Source: Schistocephalus solidus
Lineage: Eukaryota > Platyhelminthes > Cestoda > Diphyllobothriidea > Diphyllobothriidae
Length of the DNA: 64,000 nucleotides
Reading direction: 5' to 3'
Assembly: GCA_017591395.1 (NCBI GenBank)
Contig: WEDG01001234.1
Location: forward strand, 116,782-180,781
Positions 19,917-32,600 of the stretch are shown piece by piece. Under the pieces are notes generated by a model. That model ran no database searches. It worked only from the letters and a program-made list of their open reading frames with translations, and was not told the DNA's origin. The position numbers were made by a program, and so were the translations under genes. The first letter of the stretch is position 1. Each line of letters opens with the position of its first letter.

Positions 19917-21950
19917 CTCCGTAAAGGAGTGTCGACAAGACGACGGCCTTGTTCAGCTTCAGTTTAATGTTTAGGTGAATACCGTGGCGATTCCAACGGA
20001 GGCCTGCAGCCGGCCGAAGGCCTGACTAGCTTTGGAGATCCGTTGGGCAAGCTCGTCATCAATTCTCGTGTTGCGCGACATCGTGCTTACTAGATAAGCG
20101 AAGGTTTTCACGGGTTTGATTTGAGCGCCGTAGACATTGATTCGGAGATCATTGTATTCTTCGCTGAGCGGTGGTTGGTGCATTTCAACCTTTTTGGATA
20201 TACTAATTGTCGATCCAAAATTGGCGCTACCTGAGGCGAGAGGTCCATGCTTCTTCGTACGTCCTCCTCCGTAACAGTGTTAAGGGCACAGTCGTCCGCG
20301 AAGAGCAAGTCATGGACTGTAACTGTTGACACGCACGTTGTGACCTGCGTACGCCGACTGTTGAGAAGGCGATGCGGACCCCAGGCTGCTCATCACGGTA
20401 AGCTTACATCCGCATAGCAAAGAACATGAGACTGAAGAGTGTGGGGGCCAGTACGCAGCCCTGCTTCACTCCGTTGGTCAATGCGAGTGCGTCGGATAAC
20501 GTCCCGTTGTCAGTGACGCGCGCCGTCATCCCGTCATGAAACTGACGCACACTGTGTGTGAACCGCTCAGGACAGTCGAATTTCTGCATAACTTTCCCCA
20601 GTCCATCGCAATTCACCGTGTCAAAGGCTTTCGTTAGATCCACGAAGGTAGTATAAATGTGATTTCGCATCTTCTGGCACTTCTGTTGTAGCTTGTGGGT
20701 AGTGACGTTCATGTCAGTTGTTCTGCGGTGTCATCGGAAGACAAATTGGGTTTTTGGGAGCAGTCTCTCCTCTAGGTGACCGTTCAGACAATTGAGAATG
20801 ATACGGGTGAGGATCTTCTCAGCAATGTTTAGCAACGTGAGTTCTCTGTGGTTCTCACAGAGTTAGCGGTTCTCCTTCCGCTTGTAGAAGAAGGAGGCCG
20901 TTATCGTTCCAGCTACCAAGACCGTGGTGACCCAGCACTCCCTGCCAGGGAGCGTGGTCCGTCCCAACCCGGGCGTTGAATTCACCAAGGACAATTAAAC
21001 TATCCGCCTTTGGCAAAGTTGCCAAGAGGAAGAGCAAGTCCACGTGGAATTTGTCCTATGCCGCATAATAACTCGTCATTGGGGGAGTGTAAGCTCCGAT
21101 GATGGTGGCGAACTAGTCTTCCGAAGGGGCAAGTGGAGGCTCATCAGGCGATCATTGGTACCATGCGGCAGACGGGGCAGACGTCCCACAATATCGTTCC
21201 AGATGTTAAAGGCAACACCAGCGTCACGTCACTTTGCCTTTGACCGGCTGCTACAGGAGAAGGTGTAGCCGGCACCCACTTCCTCCAGCTGACCCTGCTC
21301 AGAGAATTGGGTCTCGATGAGAGCAGCAATGTCCACCTTGTAGTGCGCCAGTTCTCGAACGACTTGCGCCGTCCTCCGTTCCAGCCGGTTGCTCCTCGGA
21401 TTGTCTTAAAGGGTACGAACATTCCAGGCGGCTCCTAAGAGTGGACTCACACGAGCAGCCCAGAGGGTATTCCGCGAGGGATGAGGATTAGGGTATTGTT
21501 ATTTTGTTGGAATTTTTACGGCTGCGTATTTTTGTGCTCTGCGAGCCTCGGTCGGTTCCAGAAGAAGTGCAACCAGCATTTGTTTAGGGCACCTTTCCTA
21601 GCCCCTTCCTCCGCGAGGAGGCAAGCAGTGCTGTCCCGTAAAAGGGCTGCTTGGACATCCCAGATGGCTGCCGAACTCCAGTATGGGTCATGGTTTTGCT
21701 TTATTGGGAAAGCAACCAGAGTTAGCCTAGGCTGCCTACGGGGTTGCTGTCGCCCCACCGTAGGACTTTTTGAGAGGGGGGAGGTGGGAAATTTGGGAGT
21801 CATACATACCGAGTGTGGAGGCACACCAAACTACGGACACCCTTACCTGATTTAGCCCGCCGGTCGTGACTGTTGCCCGGGGTGTGGCCGCTGGGAAGAA
21901 CCCAACTTCGAGGAGCCCCAAGTGAGCGTTGGGTATCAGTTAGAGGCGGC
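19917..21950 (-). mobile_element. EN-RT LINE with internal deletion, 3'-truncated
   Basis: Minus-strand LINE. From high to low coordinates it has a 5' UTR-like segment (about 21950-21430), an apurinic-type endonuclease domain (21430-20890), a reverse transcriptase (20880-19920), and then a break at 19916, mid-protein, where the 346-bp repeat starts. It belongs, by the RT motifs, to the same clade as the zinc-finger LINE. Boundaries on the 5' side are approximate. Confidence 0.85.
19920..21425 (-). pseudogene. LINE endonuclease-reverse transcriptase, fused by internal deletion
   Basis: Endonuclease part: ERRTAQVVRELAHYKVDIAA (one frame) and, after frameshifts, a [13 protein letters not shown] motif where the family has a D-x-N-A-R catalytic segment. 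RT part: IYTTFVDLTKAFDTVN (motif A), GVKQGCVLAPTLFSLMF (motif B), LLFADDCAL with FADD codons at 20291-20302 (motif C), and FAYLVSTMSRNTRIDDE in the thumb. The endonuclease segment ending NDNGLLLL runs straight into FYKRKENR, which belongs several hundred residues later, just before RT motif 0/1. The deletion junction is at about 20885-20897. The RT is further split by frameshifts near 20400 and 20190 and ends abruptly at TLLYGAG near 19917. Confidence 0.85.
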
Positions 21951-22204
21951 CACAGGAGCATTCAAATGGAGCGACAAAGTGCTATCTGTGTGGCGCTACC
22001 CCTAACTTGTACCCCTACACCACAACACATCCATACACCCTCTGTTACACGCGATACTGGCCAACAAAATTCACGTAGGCAAGGCCTTTTTCGCAATACG
22101 TCGATCTTCACATCTTGTCGGTAGGGACTGGCGAAACGTCACATGTCAGTACATACACATCTCACGTACAAACGAGGGATGACATTTGGTGTGGACTTTC
22201 CGCA
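21951..22204. other. no gene seen
   Basis: Upstream flank of the LINE, possibly more of its 5' UTR. No recognisable coding or repeat signal. Confidence 0.35.
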
Positions 22205-22430
22205 AAACCAGATCCAAGTAGTCTGGGGCTCCAGTATGACTGGTTGATGATGGCTTAGGAGTCAGAAATGGCCATTCCAGTCTCCATTATCTTTGTCAAC
22301 ATTGTTATTCGGCCTTAACTATTACTAGCCGCTATTCGGTTACTGGCGTGGCTCGAGAATGATCCCCGAGGCAGGGCGGGATGAGTGAGTTGCGTTACCG
22401 ATTGTTGAACGTTCATTAACAAATGACCAT
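22205..22430 (+). mobile_element. tRNA-derived SINE, head-truncated
   Basis: Body AGAAATGGCCATTCCAGTCT and CTTTGTCAACATTGTTATTC, then the tail with GTTGAACGTTCATTAACAA. The tRNA-like head is eroded. Confidence 0.65.
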
Positions 22431-22454
22431 ATTTCCGAGCTAAAGCGGCAAGAC

Positions 22455-22690
22455 AACGAACCAGTGGCTCAATGGTTAGAGCTTTGCAGTTCTGAATAAC
22501 AGGCTGCGAGTTTGACTCCGGGTTGGGCACTACCTGTGGTTGGGTATGACTGGAGGATTTCGGCTAATTAGCCAGAAATGATCATCCCAGTCTCCATTGT
22601 CTTTGTCAGCATTGTTATTCTACCTCATCAACTTTGTCTGTCATTGCACCCAATATCATCACTATTTAGTTGCCAGACTCGTATAATTGA
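22455..22690 (+). mobile_element. tRNA-derived SINE with head
   Basis: Head GTGGCTCAATGGTTAGAGC (box A) and a box-B-like TGCGAGTTTGACTCC near 22505-22520. The body (GATCATCCCAGTCTCC, CTTTGTCAGCATTGTTATTC) follows. It is directly downstream of another SINE of the same family. Confidence 0.7.
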
Positions 22691-22764
22691 CTAAACCATG
22701 AGAGAAAAGAGAGAAGACAGTACTGGAACAAATATTCTCATGGAAACTCAGCCTACGGTTTACT

Positions 22765-22920
22765 ATAATAAATCTGACGTGCTTGAGTCTATCACAAATC
22801 GCCAATAATCGTGTCTTGAAAGGTTGTCAATTGACGGGACAGCGTGGTCCTTGAATAGCTTCAATAGCTCTCACTTAATGTGACGATTGTTAAGAGTCAC
22901 CCTTATTGTGGCCTGATACA
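22765..22920 (+). mobile_element. zinc-finger LINE 3' UTR fragment
   Basis: Degenerate match (CTGACGTGCTTGAGTCTATC, then GGTTGTCAATTGACGGGACA) to the UTR block with GCGCTTGAAACTATCACGG and GGTTGCCAACTGACGGGATA. Fragment only. Confidence 0.5.
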
Positions 22921-24195
22921 CACGTAGGGTGGACAAGACCGTATGCAGCATGTTCTGACGGGCAGTTTAACTACGTCAACCGTTGTATACGTGCCCACTT
23001 GTAGTCGTTTTGTCGTTGGAATAGGTTGCATGAGGTCGAGAGAGTGCGATAGATGCCTCGTAAGCTCAACCACACCCATGTCAGCCTCTGTGGCCACTTC
23101 ATGGTGTCTCATTCTGAGGCGAATTTTATGCTTAGTCCTTTCATTAGTTTCATGTTTCTTGCATTCATGTCCTGTCTATGAAATAGATAGGGTAATTTAA
23201 TGAAGCCTAAATATATGCACATGCGAGCAAGTTGTGTCAATTGCATAACCCCAAAAGGGATGAGCAAGAAGTTGAACGGCAATGTCTGTAAGGTGCAGGC
23301 TTGTTTGTGGCCCTTCGTAAGTGTAGTCTCCTTGACTTAACAGTTCGTATATTCTATACTGTAACAGATCTTTCTAGAACCTTTGTAAAATAGGCAAACA
23401 CCAAGCTTTATCATGCGTATCTAATCAAAATATAAATTCACTGAAGGGACAAGGAAACGAAAATTCTGTCTGGATTTCTTAACACAAAGTCAAAGTTCAG
23501 TATGCGCACTGAGCAAAAAAACCTAGCCAACCGTCAATGTTGTCGTCCAATTCACTTGGTGCAATGCTACTGTTAAAATATTGAAACCGGATGTGGCGAG
23601 ACTCGCATTCATTAGAAAGAGACTTAGCCCTGCCTCCGCAATTACCAACGCTGCGTCCATGGCCTGACGCCAGATAGGCAAAGCGTCCTAGGTGTTTGAC
23701 GAAGCAGAATCCAGTTGTATAACTACTACCCTGCCAGAACTGGCAGCTGTCAGTATCCGTGGGGTTTTGAGGAGATTTAAGGACATAAGTGACCTGGCGA
23801 TCAGTAAGATAACTGTGAAAGGGTAGTAAGGGAGGGGCGAATAGAGATGCATATAAGCGACTTTCAAACCTCACTAATGTGCGCTCAGCAATCATGCAGT
23901 CAGGTGACGTCTTTTTCTATAAATCAGCGAAGAAATGAAAACAGCCACGATTCAAGCGTCTTGCGTTGAATCTAGAGGACTCTGGCGTATTAATTTGATG
24001 ACAGGAATTGGCTAAATCCATCTAGAAACCTTAAACTGCCTGATTAAGAAATTACTTAAGGGGAGATTTTAAACGAATTAAAATTCACGCAAAAAAGAAG
24101 ATCTAAACAAGCATTAGCAACCTCTTCGTTTTTTCATAAAAAATAGAAAAAGATGAGGCTGCTTACGGTAAAAAAAAAGTATCACTAGGCGTTAA
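22921..24195. other. no recognised gene
   Basis: Includes a 132-codon minus ORF (23895-23497) of unknown nature with a repeat-like feel (for example LGRFAYLASGHGRSVGN). No domain recognised and no splice context convincing enough to call a gene. Confidence 0.3.
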
Positions 24196-24785
24196 CGGCA
24201 GAAACTCCTATTTTTTAGACAACTTCATGATTGTCGAGTTAACTTAAGCTTTAAAATGATGTCCTGCACTGTACCGAAAATATTTGACTGCATGCAAATG
24301 CTTTTCATTATAATTGACTCACTCCGGAAGGGTCTTCATGTGCGGACAGGCAAAAGAAATCATCCGAAGGTAAGACAATCTTCGTTTATTTGCGAACATT
24401 TTTGTAAATAGGTTTCAGAGTGTTATCGTATGGCTGTGATAATACATTTTAACTCATGCGTACCCTTTGCTTAAATCGTGTTCATCTGATTTTTCAGCTG
24501 CAACAGCAAACTGACACATTGGACCACGAAATGGGACAGATAGATACTCTGTCTTCATTCCCAACTTCTGCACCATTAACTTTCAATGCGAAAATACGGA
24601 CGATAGGGAATCATAGGCGTGTTCTCATGACGCTTGCATCTTTGACCGATCAAGTTACATTGCCCAACGGACTAGTTAAGAGGGTACCTCGTCGCGCTGG
24701 TGACTTGCTGTCAGAGCCAATCCATACCGCTATTGTAGATAAATGGATGTCACCACGGAGACTTCTTGCGCTTACCCTGGGGTGA
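24196..24785 (+). CDS. candidate two-exon gene fragment, function unknown
   Basis: An open frame runs from 24196 (first ATG 24256) to a consensus donor AAG|GTAAGA at 24372. A pyrimidine-rich acceptor ending TTTTTCAG precedes 24499, giving a short intron of about 127 bp. The frame is kept across the junction: GKRNHPK then LQQQTDTLDHEM, open to a stop at 24783-24785 after RRLLALTLG. No domain recognised; the second exon is Leu/Thr-rich with a basic stretch VKRVPRRAG. Support is splice-site quality and frame consistency only. It may be a terminal gene fragment or chance. Confidence 0.28.
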
Positions 24786-26739
24786 TGCATCAATCACTAC
24801 CGATGATAGTGCGCGGAGGTTGAGCTGATGTTTGTTTTTTAGCATATTTATCGCCTGCATACAATGTTGTCATTCGAAACCTATTGATTGGAGGTTTATT
24901 TAAGGTTCACTATCAACAACTAACTGAAGTTTGCGAAAAGTAGACTTAATCACAGGGACAAGGAGTTTATTCGCCTGACGGTTCTGATTCCACCTCGAGA
25001 GAGTCAGCATGCTATTGGATTCTGTCACCAGTGATCACGTCTACCTCTTCTCCATCACTTTCTGGGACTCGAATTTTCACTTTCATAAGCTGAACTTTCT
25101 TTAGAGGTTGAGCATTTCCGGTGAGGTAGATATAATGTTTGATTTAGTCTGTTTGCGATTCTATTTTGACTGTTTTTTTTGGGATAAGATCCTTGCAAAC
25201 GTTGAGCTCTGCTATATTCTTTTAAAATCCTACCCAATAAACGTTGCATTTAATTTTCATTGACAAATGCGACAAGCACGATTGCCATTCCAACCTTAAT
25301 CAGCATCAGACTCAAGAAGGATTTCAATTACTCTCTGTACAAGAAAGGGACATACAATCCACTGAACCTAGTTTGTGAGCTTTGACTTTTCCCAATCTAC
25401 ACTCAGCCCTGGCTATTATTACCTTGAGACTTCTCTATAAACTAGGTTCTAATTGATGTATTTCTGTTTTGTCAATTGATCAGCAAATTACGAAATAGCG
25501 GAACAGTTCATTGCATGTTCATGTTTGCCTTAAATTTAGTTATCACCCATTTCACGGAAGATTAACCGTTTCTGCTAAATTAGCCATCTAGACATTTCAC
25601 ACAACAATTGAGAGTGTCGTTTCAGAGTCCTACTCTTCTATTTTTCCTTTTATATGGTACCTGCAGTAAGTGAATTTTATAAACAGGCATTAACTCTCTT
25701 ACGTGTTGCTTGCAGTTGTTACTATTATTAAAGGTTCCGACTTACGTTCGCAAGCAGAGTCATTCTGTGAAGTGACGGTTAAGTTAGGTAATTTCAACGT
25801 CAATATTGGTTGACCACATTCCACTTGAGAGTTCATAAATATGGTTTCAAGCTTTCAAACTTAACTGTTGTTTCTTATAAGGCTGTACAGCCGTAGTTTC
25901 CCCACCATACACTAAGGATTAAACTGTTGCCCGAGAGCAAGTCTGACACGAAACATTGATGATTCAACTAACAGGCAATGCCTCTCAGCATTCATGACGC
26001 GACTAAATATGGTGAAATGTATTCCACTGAATTTGAAAATGTTGTTAGAGGGAGATCGAAGAAAAATTTATCTCCTTGTTTGATTTTTGAAATTTTTTTA
26101 GGTGAAGACCTATTTATCCATAAGATGCCACTTGGCTAACGAAACGCTTTCCAATAGGCGTCAATGAGCCGAAGGATAAATTGCAAATTATGAATTTCTA
26201 TCTCTCAGACTTATATAGCTCAGTGTGTTTTATTACTAAAAATTAATTTCGACTCAAAAAAATTAATTTTAGGCAAATAATACTATGTGGGGCTTATGAT
26301 CAACGACCAGCGTTCCTATTTTGGGGACAAATAAGGCAGAAGAAATGGTAGGACACGGGAAATAGGAACCCCTACATACTGCCGGTGGCCTTGTGCTGAA
26401 CACAAGGGAGGTAGAGATCAGGTTAGGGTTGGGTCACAGGATAAGTTGTCCCCTCCATCTTGGAATTCAGCACAAAAATACCTGTCCTGTGGATTGGTAC
26501 ATATTCCCGTGTCCAACAAAAGGGGCGAATTTGGTCTCGAGTGCCTCATCTGTAATTCCTCGAAAATAAAGTATTTTGCCTTTTTACGCAGCTATCTGCA
26601 ATGGATTCGGTTGCTATAATGTTTGGTATACTAGTTTTACTTTGACACTGTAGACAAAACCTCAAATTAACGTCACCAATTGCAGGATATAACATATTGA
26701 GAGCACAGGTAGTAGCTTAACACCCAGGCATGCGTTTCG
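24786..26739. other. no gene seen
   Basis: AT-rich intergenic or intronic sequence. No recognisable exon, RNA gene or repeat. Confidence 0.4.
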
Positions 26740-26900
26740 GGGGTTTCCGAAGCTGGCGTATCTACCAGAAAGCATGCATAGAACGCTGGGGACTCAGTGA
26801 AGAGCAGCTGTGTTAAGCAGTAACCGAATACCAGTGAAACCTATGTCTGCACTTTTAGCTAGTATCTGTGCTATCAATATGGTGTATCCTGTAACCTTAA
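26740..26900 (+). repeat. diverged member of the 34.5-35.4 kb repeat family
   Basis: AGAACGCTGGGGACTCAGTG, then GTGAAACCTATGTCTG and CTTTTAGCTAGTATCTGTG, match 35300-35420 in the same orientation with many substitutions. Family identity unknown. Confidence 0.5.
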
Positions 26901-27494
26901 ATATACTACTAGCTGCCTATTGGCAGATCACTGCATATTACGCAGTTATCTCGTGGCGACTGATAGCAGTCGGTCTAAATATTCATGTCAAAATTCCATC
27001 TATGCCTCTAAACCTTCAAATAGACTGATTTACTCCAAGTTGGTGGTTAATTTCTGGGAAAATCAAAAAGCAACAAACAAAGTCCAACATTTGTTCTTCT
27101 CATCCATGACAGTGGGCCTCAACTTTATAAAGGGACACTACGGAGCAAAAGGACAAACCGATTATTAGAATCCTCAGAAGTTAAAGGCGGGGCAGTGATA
27201 AAATTCCCAATATGTTATGCAGTCAAAGTAGTAGAAAACTGAGAAAAGAGTTGGTACTAGCTGAAACTTCAGCAGCGCTGTGGACATAATGCTGAGGAGA
27301 AGGAATTTCGTACAAAAGAGTGTAAAAGAGTAATGACCTAGGCCATTTTCTGTCCGTATAAATGAAATACGAGGATTGGCATTAAGAAGCACCGTCAGTT
27401 TCACCCACATAGGATTCTACAAGTGCCACTGAAAATTAAAGACTCCTTCAGTGCGTATTATGTTATGGCACTGCAGGGTGTAGGCAAGGTTGAC

Positions 27495-27885
27495 CTTCTG
27501 TTGTTTTACGAACACGCGAGTCTGCATTTGTGCGTCACTGACCTCGAAGATTATAAGTATAGTTTGCCAGCCGTGAAAGCGCACGAATATGTTGAGCGCA
27601 TATGCGAAAACGGGGGTCCGCACAGTCATAGGGACGACTTCAAAATGAAGCTCCGTCTTCTCGTCAACTATCGGACGAGCAACATGGGAAAATCGCCTGC
27701 CTAGGAACTCCAGTCTGCAGGAATATTCTACGAGATAGAGGCTACTTCGAGTGTCTGCACGGATAATTTAATTGGGTACCCATTCTGTGGCAATGTTGTA
27801 GTCGCCTACAAGCGGAGGTCCCTAAATGACGGACCAAGAACGCTTGTCCTCAGTGAGTTAAGAGCACTAAATAGGCGCATGCCGC
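27495..27885 (-). pseudogene. receptor guanylate cyclase ligand-binding exon, degraded
   Basis: On the minus strand this aligns by eye with the intact exon at 4232-5003: RLFSALNSL with SLLNALDVAL; VLGPSFRD with VIGPPLSSD; LYLVEYSCRLE with LYQIEYACRLE; LNIFVRFHGWQTILIIFEVS with ISLFLRFHGWKNIAIVFEVT. It is broken by an in-frame TAA at 27770-27768 and by a frameshift between the GPS and GDYN segments near 27825. The 5' part is shorter than in the intact copy. It is therefore a pseudogene or a badly decayed paralog, and shows the rGC family is duplicated in this locus. It lies between the catalytic exons (42-45 kb) and the intact ligand-binding gene (0.4-5 kb). Confidence 0.72.
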
Positions 27886-29279
27886 GAGCCCTTTGACTGT
27901 TGGAGCAAACGTCGAGTACTTGGTAGTTTATGCTAACATTATTTAGGAACAATGGAGAATCGTACTGGGAGATTAAAAATTGGACTGCTGTTCTTGTTGA
28001 GAAAGCAAATCATATGGAGCACCATCCCCTAGGTAAGATTTGCTGCTGCCAATAAGAAATAAATTCAAGATGGTATGATTATCTGAGTCAGTAAAAGAAT
28101 GTCCCGTTCTAAATGCGGGTTGAAATTGAAAATAGTTGGCAAAAAAACAGTTAGGACAAAGTTAGGACAAAGTATATCAGTCTTTCGGGCAAGAATGTTA
28201 TTAGGTCACCTTGTGGTTAATAGTGTTCAGAATTTAAGCTAAAAATTAAACGCATAGTGAAAAAGATTCCCTTTAAAATTAAACACACAAGTGAGCGAAT
28301 TTTAATTGACTTAATGTCACTTTTACTACTGAAGACAATGTGCGTGCAGTTGTTACCTCACTGAAATTTTAAGAGGAAAACACTAGTAACACAACACATT
28401 TGACATGCAAACGCTGGCTAATTGGCCGAAATGGAATGTGTTAGATACTCAATTACAAAGGCAGGCAGTTTTATTTGAATCAATCCTATTTACAAACTTA
28501 AAGCGGACAAAACTGGTAGGTGAATCAACCGACCTAATGAAGATTTACCAGGTCTAACGGATTTGATAAATTTATTTTCGCAGTAGCCTTAAACTTGACT
28601 TAAAGGTTGGTTTATGACTCAGAAGAAGAAAAAGAAGAGCAAGAAGAAGACGCAATCGCTCGAGCAAAACGTTAATTGGTCTGATGTCCCAAATGATAAA
28701 TTTAACATGTGACGTGAAAACAGTTTTCGTTTCAGCAACTGCAGCTTCCTCTTCTGGAATGCTTCCTGAAACTTCGTTACCTGTCGCCGTTCAAAATAAG
28801 ATAACCGATATAAACCGCAAGCAACATCCATAACATAATGTTTGCCTGGTTCGGAATTTATAAAAAGTTAAAAGGACGTAATTTGCGCACAAAATGTATA
28901 CTATCTCGAGAAATTGCTTTAATTTGCTTGTATTATATTAGGTTTGTGAAGAAAAGTGTTAACTTGAAAAATTCATAAAAGGCCCAGTATTTCGCTAATC
29001 GTTGTCCAATAAAGCAGAACCTAGGTAGGCTTTGCCTCTGTATGCCGCAAACTTCGCGCTTCGGTACGGCCCGGTAACCTATTCATTAGCGAATGTCTAT
29101 GCAGCTCCTCCCCTACGCTGTATAGGTTACACGCTTCGTTTATCGAATGCTTCTCATTAGGATGGCGCCTCTTTGACCTATAGAGTGGAGCTTAAGCCTA
29201 AATTGACGTGCCCGTTTTTCATCTTGATATAAGAACTCGTCTGTGAACTTCACCAGCACACTAATTCAACTGCCCTGCA
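27886..29279. other. no gene seen
   Basis: No recognisable gene. A purine-rich AGAAGAAGAAAAAGAAGAGC tract occurs at about 28620-28650. Confidence 0.4.
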
Positions 29280-29635
29280 AACGTCAATGCCCACCATGTG
29301 TTTCCCCCCCCAGGTGGGTGGGCATCGGGGCGGTGACTTGCGTGTGAATTCGTTGATGGGGGTAATAGACTTGCGCAGCATCTTCTGCTCGCTCTCCTCC
29401 TTCACCTACCTGGACACAGTGTCAAGACAGAACCATGAAGATGGCAGGTGGGATCTTGCGCCGATGGCAGGCGAGGTTTTAACCTGCGCCTGAACATGAC
29501 ATAACGCACTATATGTGTGGAACTTGGTAATGGTGCACTTCCCCCAACAACGCCAGCTGTGTCCCTGATCTGGCCCCGAACTGATACACGGCATCTACCA
29601 GGTGGCCCATTGCAGAAGAACTTGTGCACGAGTCT
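29280..29635 (-). mobile_element. probable zinc-finger LINE 3' UTR relic
   Basis: TCAAGACAGAACCATGAAGA with neighbouring ACCTGGACACAGTG and a later GGCCCATTGCAGAAG follow the order of the UTR block at 62150-62320, but similarity is weak. Confidence 0.35.
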
Positions 29636-32600
29636 TTTAAAAAATACTCTTAAGTGTTCTTATGGGAAATTAAAAGCAGACGGCGACTCATCCGAACAAG
29701 AGCGCAAGTTGATCTCCATACAGTTTTGAGTTGACTACGAAGGGACTAGTAGTTATTGCTCAATTTGTTAGGGTTATGCTAAGCACCGTAATTTAGGCAA
29801 TCCTTTGAAATTTATGTGGTCACATGCACCTATCGTCAGTCTTTAGCCCAAAACACTGCGTGTAAATCCACCATTCTGCTATTTAAAACTGACTTTAGAG
29901 GATCCATGGCATGCAGTATGCTGAAATAAAAATCGCTCAGAAAGTAATTATCACGTAAATTTCGGATGATCTGAAGGACAGACTGCAAACGGTATCAAAT
30001 GAAAGATAGGCTATGAACTCGTATACTGAGGACTCCGAACCACGCAAATGTTCTCTCCTCTGACAGTCCGATCCTGTCGCACCGGTGTCGCGGTGCTTTC
30101 CATCGATTACCAAAACGTTGGACCCATCGAAAGCGCAGGAAAGCATAGAATGCCTCAGCATTATTATAATTCGTTTTCTTGGCCCAGCAGGTACTAGTTC
30201 ACCACGTAAGCACCACCAACTTATTTGAGGGCTTCTGGGGTGTCTTGTATACATGTCGTTCCACCAAATTCCTCAGAACTTGAGGAACTGAGGTTTCGAT
30301 CAAGAAGGGTTACATAAAATCTTAACATAAACCACAGGCCAGAAAACGTTGGTGGAATGAGCATGAAATCAACGTGCTTGAGCTGATAATGACTGCTCAG
30401 GACGAAGAAGGTTGAAGTGGGAGGGAATAAGTCCATTCTTTAATATTGCTTTGTTTGCTGGTGAGTCTTACTCCTCATAAGTAGAAATGCTTGTTTCACG
30501 GATTTAATTCTCTTGGCATCATATAGAGTATATCATGCAGCCATTAATAGGATAAGCTTTTCATCATACTTGTCAGTACAGTATATTCCCTATTTAATGA
30601 ACTGTCAACCGAAATTCTGAAGTTTTTGATCAAACAAATAACTTTAAAATTGGGTTTCGTATTGATTATCATGCAGCCCTAATCTCAAGACATTTCAGGC
30701 ACAGTAGGATTTCAGGTTTTTGCAAAAAGCTCCGTTTTGAACACCAGAAAACAGTTACTCTTTCAAAAATGGTTACTTAAGTAGTATGAAATTTTGTCAT
30801 TGGTTTTCAATGCTCTTATTAATTCAAAATACATTTTACAGAAAAATAGGAACAAAGTACTATTTTCTTGTAATAGTTTGATAGAAAAGTACACCTTGCG
30901 TAGAAACTTTTATACTCAAAGAAAGGATAGCGTTTGGTATACTAAAGTTCCTTTATTATGAGATTTTTAAGACCTTGAAATATTCATCGGTAATACATCA
31001 TATCCGGCAATTTATTAATGTTGCCTGCAATGTGTACAATATGATCCGAATCCATTTCAGGATTTTATTAGAACTGTATGCACTTTTCTTCAAAACTGGA
31101 GAAATTCATGATTCTTCCTTACACAGAAGGTATATGGCACGTTATTTTGAAACCGTGAATTCAAGTGTAACGGCAGGTAAGGTTGGAAATTATTTAGCAA
31201 TTAAGAAACAATTTTAAAAACCGAGAGACACCCTTTTTGAATTATAAAATTTAAGAAGACGTAATTCTTTTATTAAGTGAGTACAAGAAATAATATTTTT
31301 GTGCGTGTTTCCGTAAAAGATATTGGGATTAATTTGCATGGAAAACCAAAAGTAAATTTAATATTACTCAAGTAGTGATTTTTCAAAGAAAAAATTTTTG
31401 CAGTTGGTCAGAAGGAAGCTCTTTTAAAAACCAGCATCCTACCATGTCTGAAATATTTTGAATTAGGCTGCAGGATAATCAAAACAATAACCCAACTTAA
31501 GTGATTTGTTTGAATCGAAAACACATTTTAGAATTTCGGTTGACATTTCACGAGATAAGAACTCTACTGTAAAGGAGAAATATCGCACTTTTTTCGGACG
31601 ACAGATGCTTCAAAGATAAAGTACTTTTGGAAAGGGCATGAGGTAAATTCAAAGTGAAAAACACAGACATAGGAAGGACCGACACGAGGAATTTCCCTAA
31701 ATCGAAGAAAATATGCTGGGTAATCCCTTTTTTATCGGCTTTCTGACTCCCCGAAAATGGCGCCTGAACTGACATCAAGGAGTTTCTGTAACCCAATGTT
31801 TAACAGGGACGAAAAGGAATAAATAAACCCAAGGTTAGTCGAAATACAATGAGCCATGTCACCTGAGATGTGCTTCCTAAACATCTGCCAGCAAACTAAA
31901 TGCGTTTTACTTCTTGAGGTGGCCCCTCGGAGTGGTTGGATTTTTCGACGATTTATCGGTAAACTACCAATCATTGGAAGCCAATGCTATGCGTGAGTTT
32001 TTATTTACTATTACGAACGATACTTGCCTGCTACGGTGGTGGCTGCCAGTCCTGAAAGCATTATTCATCTTAATACTTTTGTTGATGTCCCTGGTAACTG
32101 AGCGTGTTAAGTACGAAGAATGTTTTTAACCAACCTTCTAGCGAACGGAAAATTATCCCCGAGGGCCTGAATAAAAATCACACCTACTCAATCGCAGACT
32201 GGCAAAGTGACGAAATTAATTTTTACCAATCTGATCCAGTCTTTCAAGACTTTGAGGTGAAGCAACCAATGTCAGATTATAGGGCAAATTAAATTTCAGA
32301 AAAACTTTGCATATACAATTTGATTATGCCGGATCGCAGGTAGTAAAAACTCCAATACATGTCTCGACGAGTGAGGTAGCGTTCAGGTCCATTCTCGAGA
32401 CGCTGGAGTTTGCGTGAAAGGTGTTTCTTGACGGCTATGCTGAATGGCATCGAAGAAGAAAACATTTCCATGTCCATCCTCTTCATTGATTACATTCCCG
32501 AGCAAACATTTCCATGTCCATCCTCTTACATTTCCGGAGCTATGAATATCAGTGATTTTTCGCTTCTTCTAGATGTGCGAAATTCGGAAAATCTAGAAAT

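Noticed and set aside
21481..21855. 124-codon plus ORF
   Set aside because: Antisense to the 5' region of the minus-strand LINE; no domain, so treated as a shadow.
23497..23895. 132-codon minus ORF as a gene
   Set aside because: No recognisable domain or splice context; composition looks repeat-derived. Kept only as a remark.
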